A stretch of DNA of 7,258 nucleotides from Bordetella parapertussis (GCA_945863085.1 CAMBCD010000139.1:1-7258); one strand, 5' to 3'. Positions 1 through 5,788 are shown, counted from the stretch's first letter. Notes: generated by a model from the letters alone, not told the origin. Numbers and translations: made by a program.

Positions 1-127
1 ACAGGATGACTTTGCCCAGCAGCGGGAACAGATCAGCCCAGCCCGCCTCCGCAGCCGCCGGTACCGGCAGGCCCATGGCGCCGATCAAGACCAGTGTCGC
101 GGCCCGCTTTGCCGGCGCTGGCGTCAT
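1..127 (-). CDS. Exported protein, N-terminal fragment (runs off window)
   Basis: A leftward reading frame opens at an ATG (127-125) and stays open to the window edge, giving 42 residues. It begins MTPAPAKRAATLVLIGAMGL and continues to a PVPAAAEA stretch. This is a basic N-terminus, a hydrophobic core and an Ala-rich cleavage region, as in a Sec signal peptide. The visible mature part (GWADLFPLLGKVIL) does not show the YPxKPI start usual for Bug receptors, so I do not assign a family. No strong Shine-Dalgarno is visible upstream. The upstream ATG at 140 is in another frame and soon hits a stop. The protein is probably periplasmic or membrane-anchored; its function is unknown. Confidence 0.5.
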   Translation of the reverse strand, partial: MTPAPAKRAATLVLIGAMGLPVPAAAEAGWADLFPLLGKVIL

Positions 128-147
128 GCGCGCAGCCCATGAATGGC

Positions 148-170
148 GAAAATAAATGGGTTCAGACACC
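148..170 (+). repeat. AATAAAT/GGTTCAGAC-type dispersed repeat, copy 1
   Basis: GAAAATAAAT is followed directly by GGGTTCAGACACC. The AATAAAT half recurs inverted at 478-498 and 5042-5058, and the GGGTC(A/G)GAC-like half recurs at 362-372, 508-520 (inverted) and 1637-1648. The arrangement resembles short palindromic GGGTCAGACCC-type repeats I associate with REP-like elements of proteobacteria. That link is from memory, not from a search. Confidence 0.4.
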
Positions 171-216
171 GGCAAATTATACTATCGACACTCTCCCCTT
201 CAGCCCGCCGCCTGAT

Positions 217-352
217 GCGGTTTCCCCTGGAATGTCCGGATGAACATCAACAACGATTTCACTGCGCGCGTCGTACAGCACGCCGACGATGCCGCATGGA
301 CACCCTCACCCCTGCCCGGCGTGGACCGGCGCATGCTGGACCGGGTCGGTGA
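217..352 (+). pseudogene. Truncated duplicate of the bicupin gene 5' end
   Basis: Bases 240-352 match 5108-5220, the start of the intact cupin gene, with only 6 mismatches in 113 positions by my count. All 6 lie in the first ~45 bases and the last ~65 are identical. Similarity extends upstream of the ATG (217-239 against 5085-5107), so part of the leader was copied too. The copied frame starts at ATG 240 with MNINNDFTARVVQHADDAAW. It leaves homology after RMLDRVG and stops at TGA 390-392, giving a 50-residue product with no cupin metal-binding residue. The break lies about 10 bp before a GGGGTCGGACC motif (362-372). It is almost certainly non-functional as a cupin, though the small ORF could still be translated. 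Confidence 0.85.
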
Positions 353-361
353 CAACTACGC

Positions 362-372
362 GGGGTCGGACC
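362..372 (+). repeat. GGGGTCGGACC motif at the pseudogene breakpoint
   Basis: GGTC-G-GACC is a short perfect palindrome, preceded by extra G residues. The same GGGGTCGGAC string recurs at 1636-1645. It sits about 10 bp downstream of the point where the duplicated cupin sequence breaks off. Confidence 0.4.
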
Positions 373-386
373 AACGCAACCACCTG

Positions 387-410
387 ATTTGACATGAAAC
401 ATCGTCAAAT
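387..410. promoter_or_regulatory. Inverted repeat ATTTGAC-N10-GTCAAAT
   Basis: Two perfect 7-base arms (387-393 and 404-410) are separated by 10 bases, one helical turn arm to arm, which is typical of a dimeric regulator site. The left arm runs into TTGACA (389-394), a consensus -35 hexamer, but no acceptable -10 box follows at 16-18 bp. It lies about 240 bp upstream of the Bug receptor start at 648, in the AT-richer stretch. A role as operator is inference only. Confidence 0.3.
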
Positions 411-477
411 TTTCTGCGTTATTGAATCTAAGATCACCATTATCATGGCCAAAATCGTGACTCCCATTCCAAAGGTA

Positions 478-498
478 CCGGAGTCGATTTATTTTCAC
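478..498 (-). repeat. AATAAAT/CGACTCCGG dispersed repeat, copy 2
   Basis: CCGGAGTCGATTTATTT (478-494) is identical over 17 bases to 5042-5058, upstream of the intact cupin gene. Read on the minus strand it gives GAAAATAAATCGACTCCGG, sharing its first ten bases with the element at 148-157. A related inverted GGGTCGGAGC string follows at 508-517. Confidence 0.45.
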
Positions 499-647
499 GG
501 CAACATCGCTCCGACCCAATCTAGCCACTTTTTAAATCACGTTGTGTCACTAATGATGCATGCCCTATCGCGAACTGGCGGAAATCCGTGTGATAAAGTC
601 GTACGATGCGCCCCGCGAACACAACAACCTGGTGGAGGAGCCTGCCG

Positions 648-1622
648 ATGTCCCGTATCACGAACCTGACGCTGTGCATTCTGGTCACTTTTTTTTGCGG
701 CATTTCGATGGCCTCGGCGCAAACCTATCCGGGCAAGGCGGTGCGGCTGGTGGTGGCTTCATCGCCCGGAAGCGGTGTGGATATCCTCGCGCGCCTGGTC
801 AGCCCGAAACTCGCAGAATCACTGGGGCAGCAGGTGATCGTCGACAATCGTGCCGGTGCCGGCGGCAATCTCGGCGCCGCTTTCGCAGCCCGTTCTGCGC
901 CTGACGGGTACACCCTGTTTCTGGCGACGCCGGCGCATGCCATCAGCGGCAGCGTTCCCGGCAACAAGTCCGGCTATGACATGGTCCGCGATTTTGTGCC
1001 GATCAGCCTGCTGACCACAGGCCATTACATGCTGGTCGTGCATCCGTCGGTGCCGTCGAAATCGGCCCGGGAGCTGATTGCGCTGGCCAAAGCGCGTCCG
1101 GGCAAGCTGAACTACGCTTCAGCCGGAAACGGCAATGCCACGCACCTCGCCGGTGAATTGTTCAACATGATGGCGGGTGTCAAGACCGTGCACGTGCCGT
1201 ACAAGGGCGGTGGCCACGCACGCACGGAACTGCTGGGCGGGCAGGTCGATTTCATGTTCCACAACATTACCGCCGTGCTCGGTGACGTCAAAGCCAAGCG
1301 CTTGCGTGCGCTGGCGGTGACTGGATTGAAACGCTCGCAGGCCGCGCCGGAAGTTCCGACGATGGATGAATCCGCGCTGCGCGGTTACGAGATCACTTCA
1401 TGGTTCGGGGTTGCCGCCCCGGCCGGCACGCCGCAGGCGGCAGTCACGCGCCTGCACGGTGAATTCAGCAAAGTCATGCAGATTGCCGATATCCGGGAGA
1501 AACTGGCCCTGCTCGGATCAGAAGCTGTCGGCGGACCATCCGCAGACTTTGCCGCCCACCTCCGGGCCGAACAGGACAAATGGGGACGGCTGATCAAGCA
1601 GGCGGGAATACGGCTGGATTAG
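648..1622 (+). CDS. Bug/TctC-type periplasmic solute-binding receptor
   Basis: This encodes a 324-aa receptor of the tripartite tricarboxylate transporter family (TctC/Bug), which binds small carboxylates or related solutes in the periplasm. The start at 648 is chosen over the ATG at 606 because GGTGGAGGAG (631-640) lies 7 bases upstream and a signal peptide follows at once: hydrophobic residues 7-22, then ASA before QTYPGK, cleavage after about residue 24. The mature start YPGKAVRLVVASSPGSGVD matches the family's YPxKPIRlVVPxxPGGxxD pattern. Other family marks are DNRAGAGGNLGAA, APDGYTLFLA, LNYASAGNG, HVPYKGGG and SWFGVAAPAGTP. Length is normal. The PGSGVD loop differs from the usual PGGxxD, so ligand contacts may differ. 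No TctA/TctB genes are adjacent, as is common for orphan Bug receptors. The ligand cannot be told from sequence. Confidence 0.9.
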   Translation: MSRITNLTLCILVTFFCGISMASAQTYPGKAVRLVVASSPGSGVDILARLVSPKLAESLGQQVIVDNRAGAGGNLGAAFAARSAPDGYTLFLATPAHAISGSVPGNKSGYDMVRDFVPISLLTTGHYMLVVHPSVPSKSARELIALAKARPGKLNYASAGNGNATHLAGELFNMMAGVKTVHVPYKGGGHARTELLGGQVDFMFHNITAVLGDVKAKRLRALAVTGLKRSQAAPEVPTMDESALRGYEITSWFGVAAPAGTPQAAVTRLHGEFSKVMQIADIREKLALLGSEAVGGPSADFAAHLRAEQDKWGRLIKQAGIRLD

Positions 1623-1627
1623 GCGAA

Positions 1628-1656
1628 TAATCAATGGGGTCGGACACCATTGATTA
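1628..1656. repeat. Perfect 10-bp inverted repeat hairpin with GGTCGGACA loop
   Basis: TAATCAATGG (1628-1637) and CCATTGATTA (1647-1656) are perfect complements around a 9-base loop, starting 6 bases after the Bug gene stop. The top of the stem plus loop carries the GGGGTCGGACACC motif seen elsewhere in the window. It lacks a following T-run, so it is a poor intrinsic terminator rightward. Leftward it lies about 180 bp beyond the RidA stop. It could be a REP-like element reused as an RNA 3'-end stabiliser or weak terminator. Confidence 0.55.
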
Positions 1657-1837
1657 CCGTGAGCGTGCGCAGGTCTTCGCGCAGGCCTGAGGCTCGACGT
1701 ACTTCGACAGCGGCATGAACGGCCACCTCGGTTCCGCGTCGATGCTCGGCGTGTGGCTGCAAGGCCTGGTGTATTTCAGGCAGCTCCTCGCGACGCTGCG
1801 TGCCCGGGCGTGCACGCACTTCAACGGCGCAATACGC
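1657..1837. other. Unassigned spacer between convergent genes
   Basis: This 181-bp GC-rich stretch lies between the hairpin and the RidA stop codon. Frames run through it on both strands, for example a rightward one containing GSASMLGVWLQGLVYF from 1715, but none has a recognisable family, a ribosome-binding site or a natural end. It could be a decayed gene remnant. I see no terminator with a T-run. Confidence 0.4.
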
Positions 1838-2311
1838 TCAGACCAGCTCGAACTCACCGTTGATTTCGACGGCAATGCCGCGCGGCAGCGAGACATGGCC
1901 CACCGCGGAGCGCGCGTGTTTGCCGAATTCCGGCCCCCACAGTTCGAAGAACAGGTCCGATGCGCCGTCGATGACTGCCGGATGCTGCGCAAAATCCGGC
2001 GTGCAATTGCACATGCCGTAGAGGCGCAACACGCGTTTCACGCGGTCGAGGCTGCCGCAGTGCGCCTTGATCGTCGCCATCATGGTGAGGGCCACCGCGC
2101 GCGCGGTGGCGTAGCCCTCCTCGACAGTGATGTCGACGCCGAACTTTCCGGTCTGCCGCACGTCGGGCAGTTTCGGCAGATCGAGGCCGTGCCCCGAGAG
2201 CAGCAGCAAATTTCCCGACTGCGTGCAGCCGGTGCGGTTGTTCTTCGGGAACACAAAGGCCGGCGGCAGCGTGTAGCCCATGGCCTTTAACCGGGTTTCG
2301 ATGTTGTCCAT
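1838..2311 (-). CDS. RidA/YjgF-family protein, single domain with catalytic Arg
   Basis: This encodes a 157-aa cytoplasmic protein of the RidA (YjgF/YER057c/UK114) family. Characterised RidA members are homotrimers that hydrolyse reactive enamine/imine intermediates. Visible marks are TQSGNLLLLSGHG (about residues 30-42), a helix region VEEGYATARAVALTMMATI, and the C-terminal KHARSAVGHVSLPRGIAVEI. Arg134 in HARSAVG aligns by eye with E. coli RidA Arg105, which binds the substrate carboxylate, and Glu149 sits in the closing VEI strand. The protein is longer than RidA (128 aa), fitting the ~155-aa subgroup with an LPPA-type N-terminus. ATG 2311 is preferred over the in-frame TTG at 2317; neither has a clear Shine-Dalgarno. 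It is last in a leftward operon, 38 bp after the Bug gene. Confidence 0.85.
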   Translation of the reverse strand: MDNIETRLKAMGYTLPPAFVFPKNNRTGCTQSGNLLLLSGHGLDLPKLPDVRQTGKFGVDITVEEGYATARAVALTMMATIKAHCGSLDRVKRVLRLYGMCNCTPDFAQHPAVIDGASDLFFELWGPEFGKHARSAVGHVSLPRGIAVEINGEFELV

Positions 2312-2349
2312 ATTCAAGTATTTGTTTTAATTGATGTATTTTTGCAGGG

Positions 2350-3351
2350 CTACTGCGCCTTCATGCCGATGGCTTCGCCGAGCTTGCGCACACGCGTGAT
2401 GTAGTCGGCGGCGAATTTCTCGAACACCGGCGGTGTACTGGCGGCCGGTTCGGCGCCCAGGCTGGCCAGGCGCTCACGCACTTCGGCGAGTTTCAGCACG
2501 CGCGCCATTTCGGTCGAAAATTTTTCACGGATCGCCAGCGGCATGCCGGCAGGCGCGTACACGCCGAACCAGTCATCGCCTTCATAACCCTTGAGCCCGG
2601 CCTGCGCGATGCTCGGGATACCGGGCAGGAAACGCGCACCGGCCGGTGACGTGGTCACCAGGATCTGCAGCTTGCCGGCCTTGGCCAGCGGGATCGCATT
2701 CGGGCCCGGTGCAAAGGCATACAGCACGCGACCGGTCATCGCTTCGGTCACCGCCTGCGGCGTGCCTTTGTTGGGCACGTGGTCGGCCTTGATGCCGGCC
2801 AGATACGCCACCGCCGCCGCGTGCAGATGCGCCGTGCTGCCCACGCCGGCCGAGGTATAGAGGATGCCTTCCGGCTGTTTTTTCGCGTAATCGATCAGCT
2901 GCTTCAGCGAAGCAAAACCGTGCGAGGCCGACACCACCATATAGCTAGGCGAAATCGCCATCTGGCCCACGCCCGAAAAATCCTTCACCGCGTCATACGG
3001 CACGGTGCGGTCGATTGCCGAACGCACGGCGAAGGCGCTGGCCACCGCCATGAAGGTACGGCCATCGGGCTTCTGCTGCGTCACATGCTGCGAACCCACG
3101 ACGCCGCCCGCGCCGACACGGTTGTCGATCAGGATGTTGACCTTCCACGCGTCGGCCATGTGCTTGGCGACGATGCGCATGATGACGTCGGTGCCGCCGC
3201 CGGCAGCATACGGCACGACGATGCGGATCTGCTCCGGCGGGAAATCTGCGGCGTGAACCTGCGGCACGGCCAGCGCGGCGAGTGCCAGTATTCCGGTGCT
3301 GAACGGGCGGCCGGCGCGCAGCCGGCGCATCACGGTGGTGATCATGCTCAT
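2350..3351 (-). CDS. Bug/TctC-type periplasmic solute-binding receptor (operonic)
   Basis: This 333-aa protein is a second TctC/Bug extracytoplasmic receptor. An export signal is clear: basic residues 9-15, a hydrophobic segment 19-30, and VHA before ADFPPE, with cleavage after about residue 34. The mature start FPPEQIRIVVPYAAGGGTDV fits the family's phosphate/carboxylate-loop motif, and DNRVGAGGVVGS, KPDGRTFMAV, LYTSAGVGSTAHLH and DWFGVYAPAGMP follow in the normal order. The usual YKG before the second domain is NKG here. The start is supported by GAGAGAGGG on the minus strand 5 bases before the ATG. It lies 82 bp after the triple-RidA gene and 38 bp before the single RidA, so all three are probably one transcript. 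It is clearly divergent from the receptor at 648-1622, so it is not a recent duplicate. The solute is unknown; the RidA partners hint at a nitrogen-containing acid. Confidence 0.92.
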   Translation of the reverse strand: MSMITTVMRRLRAGRPFSTGILALAALAVPQVHAADFPPEQIRIVVPYAAGGGTDVIMRIVAKHMADAWKVNILIDNRVGAGGVVGSQHVTQQKPDGRTFMAVASAFAVRSAIDRTVPYDAVKDFSGVGQMAISPSYMVVSASHGFASLKQLIDYAKKQPEGILYTSAGVGSTAHLHAAAVAYLAGIKADHVPNKGTPQAVTEAMTGRVLYAFAPGPNAIPLAKAGKLQILVTTSPAGARFLPGIPSIAQAGLKGYEGDDWFGVYAPAGMPLAIREKFSTEMARVLKLAEVRERLASLGAEPAASTPPVFEKFAADYITRVRKLGEAIGMKAQ

Positions 3352-3433
3352 GGTGTCCCTCTCTCAGGTTGACTGTTCTGGTTTAACGTCGATACATCGC
3401 ATCACACAAGCAAGTACGGTGCCCGCTGCCACC

Positions 3434-4756
3434 CTAGGGCACGTAGACCCACAGATCAAGCATGACCACCGCGCCGGGTACTCCGAGTGCCGGCACTTCA
3501 ATCGCTGAAAACGGCAGATGGTGGCCGGGCAGATGCGCCTGCCACGCTTGATACGCGCCGTTGAAGTCAGCAAGGTCGGTGTGAAACTGCTGCACTCGCA
3601 CCACATTGGCCAGCGACGTACCCGCCTTGCGGCAGATGCGTTCGGCCTGCGCCAGCATGTGCGCCATCTGCAACTGCACAGCGCTGCCGAAGAGCGGCTG
3701 ACGGGGATCCATGCGTACTTGTGGTGCAAGTGCACCATCGGCGTCGACCGCCATCAGCCCCGACAGGAACAGCAGGTCGCCTGCGCGGATCGCCTGCACG
3801 TGGCCGTCATAGGCCGTCGGTACGCTGGCGTCGATCACCTGCTTTTTCGTGCGGCCGCCGCGGCGCACGCTGATGGTGTTGATCTCGATGCGACCCTGTT
3901 CGCAAATGAATCCCGGCGTCGAGGTGGTGATGATGGTGGTCGCAGGCGGCGATTTTTTGAAATGCTTCAGCCACACCTCGTTGAAGGCGGGAATGTCGTT
4001 GATGTCGCGCAGGTAGACCTGTGCCTTGACCACGTCGGCCAGCGTGTTGCCGATGGTCGCAAGCGCGGGTTTCATTTTGCGTTCGATCACGAACTCGGTC
4101 TCGAGCTTGATCGGCGTGCCTTTCCACAGGTGCCCCGCAGGCATGCGCGCAGCCGGATCGAGCGGACCCTCTTCGGTTTTCAGTGCCTCCGAAGTCTGCC
4201 CGGCAATGAACACGTAATCGCCGCAGGTCAGTACCGGGCTGTAGCCGGAAGTGGCATGCACCGGCAGATTGGCGGGACGGTGCTGTACAACCTGAAAGCA
4301 CTTGTCGGGGACCGCCGCCATCAACTGCACCTCCATGTCCTGCCCGGCGAGCAGGAATTTCTGGTGCAGGTTGGATGTGCTGGGTGGAATGTGCCCGGCA
4401 AAGAACTCGCGCCGCACTTCGTGGTAGGCATCGACAACGTGGCCATCGCTGTAGTACTGGTCGACGCGCACGACATGCTTGCGGTCGCTGCCGCCGGCCT
4501 TCAGCACCTTGGCGAAATTCGCAAATATGCGCCGCGCTTCCTTTTTGTACTTGGGCACGCTGTGGCGCGGCGCCGCTGCATCCGTCACTTCGGGCGCCAT
4601 GCCGTTGACGAAATCAGCCGTGCCCTTGTGCCCCGTCGCGAATATCCAGCGGCCCGCGCGCACGCCCGGCGCATAGCGGATATTGCCGGGCTGGATGGTC
4701 ACCGGAAGCAACGGGGTCACGGCGGGGCGGGACGATGCGGTTTTTTTACCGGGCAT
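3434..4756 (-). CDS. Triple RidA/YjgF-domain fusion protein
   Basis: This 440-aa protein, with no signal peptide and so probably cytoplasmic, consists of three consecutive RidA-like domains at about residues 18-150, 158-298 and 308-440. Each repeats the family layout: a core strand (GRWIFATGHKG; DYVFIAGQTS; DLLFLSGLMA), a helix leading to a VV(R/K) strand (HVVRVDQYYSD; DVVKAQVYLRD; NVVRVQQFHTD), a second helix, and closing strands (QDMEVQLMAAV; GRIEINTISV; GAVVMLDLWVYV). At the place of E. coli RidA Arg105 the domains read PPSTSN, PPATTI and LPFSAI, with no Arg. Canonical imine hydrolysis therefore seems unlikely; a binding, structural or altered catalytic role is possible. The start at 4756 is chosen because AGAGAAAG lies about 8 bases upstream and homology begins soon after. 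An in-frame ATG at 4912 would add 52 low-similarity residues. It is the first gene of the leftward operon. Confidence 0.88.
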   Translation of the reverse strand: MPGKKTASSRPAVTPLLPVTIQPGNIRYAPGVRAGRWIFATGHKGTADFVNGMAPEVTDAAAPRHSVPKYKKEARRIFANFAKVLKAGGSDRKHVVRVDQYYSDGHVVDAYHEVRREFFAGHIPPSTSNLHQKFLLAGQDMEVQLMAAVPDKCFQVVQHRPANLPVHATSGYSPVLTCGDYVFIAGQTSEALKTEEGPLDPAARMPAGHLWKGTPIKLETEFVIERKMKPALATIGNTLADVVKAQVYLRDINDIPAFNEVWLKHFKKSPPATTIITTSTPGFICEQGRIEINTISVRRGGRTKKQVIDASVPTAYDGHVQAIRAGDLLFLSGLMAVDADGALAPQVRMDPRQPLFGSAVQLQMAHMLAQAERICRKAGTSLANVVRVQQFHTDLADFNGAYQAWQAHLPGHHLPFSAIEVPALGVPGAVVMLDLWVYVP

Positions 4757-5107
4757 TGGGTAGCTTTCTCTGGAATACGGCCGGGACTGTTGGTGCAGGA
4801 AGGTTACAACGCAATCTCGCCCAAGGACAACGCCACGTTCACATGTTCGTCTGCAACGTAAGCCAGGCCATTGACTGAAAGTTTGGAAAATGGACTTCGT
4901 TGACCGGTACACCGGGTCTGGGCCGGCCTCGCGCCGCGCGCGTGGACGGAATCCGTGCCGTTTATCAACGAGTTACCGGGGCAGCCGGACCGGCCGGCCA
5001 TCGCTACGCGGAAGCCCGCGCCTAGACGTGCCAATAGGGCGCCGGAGTCGATTTATTTCCTGCAGCGCCTCCCCGCCCGTCATTGCGGTATCGCCTAGAA
5101 TGTCCGG
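4757..5107. other. 351-bp intergenic region between divergent genes
   Basis: The region separates the leftward triple-RidA operon from the rightward cupin gene, so it should hold both promoters, but I find no convincing -35/-10 pair on either strand. The right part (5042-5107) carries a repeat copy and the leader segment shared with the pseudogene. A short leftward frame ending at 4804 contains KLSVNGLAYVADEHV, which faintly recalls the start of 2Fe-2S ferredoxin-like subunits but is far too short to call. Confidence 0.5.
5042..5058 (-). repeat. AATAAAT/CGACTCCGG dispersed repeat, copy 3
   Basis: This is an exact 17-base match to 478-494, about 50 bp upstream of the intact cupin start. The truncated cupin copy also has an AATAAAT-type element about 70 bp upstream of its start (148-170), but in the opposite orientation. 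Confidence 0.45.
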
Positions 5108-5788
5108 ATGAACCTGAACAACGATTTCACCGCCCGCGTCGTGCAGCACGCCGCCGATGCCGCATGGACACCCTCACCCCTGCCCGGCGTGGACCGGCGC
5201 ATGCTGGACCGGGTCGGTGAAGAGGTCGCACGCGCGACCAGCATCGTGCGTTACGCCGCCGGTTCACGCTTTGATGAACACGTGCATCACGGCGGCGAGG
5301 AGATCCTCGTGCTCGACGGCGTGTTCTCCGATGAGCGCGGTGATTATCCGGCGGGCACTTATCTGCGCAATCCGCCGGGCACGCGCCATGCGCCGTTCTC
5401 GCGGGAAGGCTGCACGCTGTTCGTCAAACTCTGGCAGTTCGCGGCGAGTGACCTGACGCCGGTGCGCATTGCGACTTCAACCGCCGCGTGGCGGCCCGGG
5501 CTGGTGCCGGGGCTGAGCGTGATGCCGCTGCATGAATACGACGGCGTCAGCACGGCGCTGGTGTGCTGGGCGCCGGATACGCAATTCAACGAGCACATGC
5601 ACCCCGGTGGCGAGGAGATCCTGGTGCTCGAAGGTTTGTTCCGGGATGAAGCCGGCGATTACCCGGCCGGCAGCTGGCTGCGCAATCCGCGCTGGAGCCG
5701 CCACACGCCCCGCTCCGGTCCGGAAGGCGCGCTGATTTATGTGAAGGTCGGCGCCATCGATGCGCCGTTCATGCCGCTGCCGGGTTGA
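5108..5788 (+). CDS. Bicupin protein with two ChrR-like cupin domains
   Basis: This 226-aa cytoplasmic protein has two tandem cupin domains like the C-terminal cupin of the anti-sigma factor ChrR. Domain 1 (about 40-110) has H58-x-H60-x3-E64 and H94; domain 2 (about 145-215) has H163-x-H165-x3-E169 and H199. These are the expected metal ligands (Zn or Fe/Mn), complete in both. The near-repeated strings HGGEEILVLDGVF and PGGEEILVLEGLF, each followed by GDYPAG and RNP, show an internal duplication. The zinc-binding anti-sigma domain of ChrR is absent, so this is a stand-alone cupin; it could be a metal-dependent enzyme or a sensor. ATG 5108 matches the duplicated copy's start, but the Shine-Dalgarno is weak. 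It ends 13 bp from the convergent dioxygenase stop. Its 5' end is duplicated at 217-352. Confidence 0.88.
   Translation: MNLNNDFTARVVQHAADAAWTPSPLPGVDRRMLDRVGEEVARATSIVRYAAGSRFDEHVHHGGEEILVLDGVFSDERGDYPAGTYLRNPPGTRHAPFSREGCTLFVKLWQFAASDLTPVRIATSTAAWRPGLVPGLSVMPLHEYDGVSTALVCWAPDTQFNEHMHPGGEEILVLEGLFRDEAGDYPAGSWLRNPRWSRHTPRSGPEGALIYVKVGAIDAPFMPLPG

Larger units (their letters stand above)
128..647. other. 520-bp gene-poor region with pseudogene and repeats
   Basis: I see no convincing intact gene between the leftward exported-protein start and the rightward Bug receptor gene. The region holds the truncated cupin copy (about 217-352), short repeat motifs at 148-170, 362-372, 478-498 and 508-520, and an inverted repeat at 387-410. 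GC over 381-560 is about 41% by my count (74 of 180), well below the neighbouring genes. The open frames here (143-352, 394-669) have no family resemblance and atypical composition. No good sigma-70 promoter for the Bug gene stands out, though one must lie in this stretch. Confidence 0.6.

Noticed and set aside
606..647. Upstream ATG (606) for Bug receptor 1
   Set aside because: It would bury the signal peptide behind 14 residues, while the strong GGAGGAG site points to the ATG at 648.
394..669. 91-codon rightward frame before the Bug receptor
   Set aside because: It overlaps the receptor start, has no Shine-Dalgarno, and its translation shows no family features.
1715..2290. 191-codon open frame on the plus strand
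   Set aside because: Most of it is antisense to the single RidA gene, which has clear family motifs. The non-overlapping first part has no ribosome-binding site or known family.
2779..3372. 197-codon open frame on the plus strand
   Set aside because: It is antisense to the Bug receptor and its His/Arg-rich translation has no recognisable domain.
3391..3399. GATACATCG upstream of Bug receptor 2, resembling iteron GATACATAC
   Set aside because: It is a single short match without the tandem 9-bp phasing or GT-N5-AC pattern, and it lies inside a predicted operon.
3807..4301. Leftward frame encoding a six-histidine run
   Set aside because: It is out of frame within the triple-RidA gene; the His run comes from shifted reading of Thr/Ile codons.
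3518..4861. 447-codon open frame on the plus strand
   Set aside because: It lies antisense across the triple-RidA gene, has low-complexity Arg/His/Gly-rich translation with no family motif, and is explained by GC-rich codon bias of the real gene.
4804..4884. Possible remnant of a 2Fe-2S subunit (KLSVNGLAYVADEHV)
   Set aside because: Only a few residues fit, the cysteine motif is absent and the frame ends at once; chance is the simpler explanation.
4757..4912. Longer start for the triple-RidA protein (ATG at 4912)
   Set aside because: The extra 52 residues show no RidA similarity or signal peptide, and a ribosome-binding site precedes the internal ATG at 4756.
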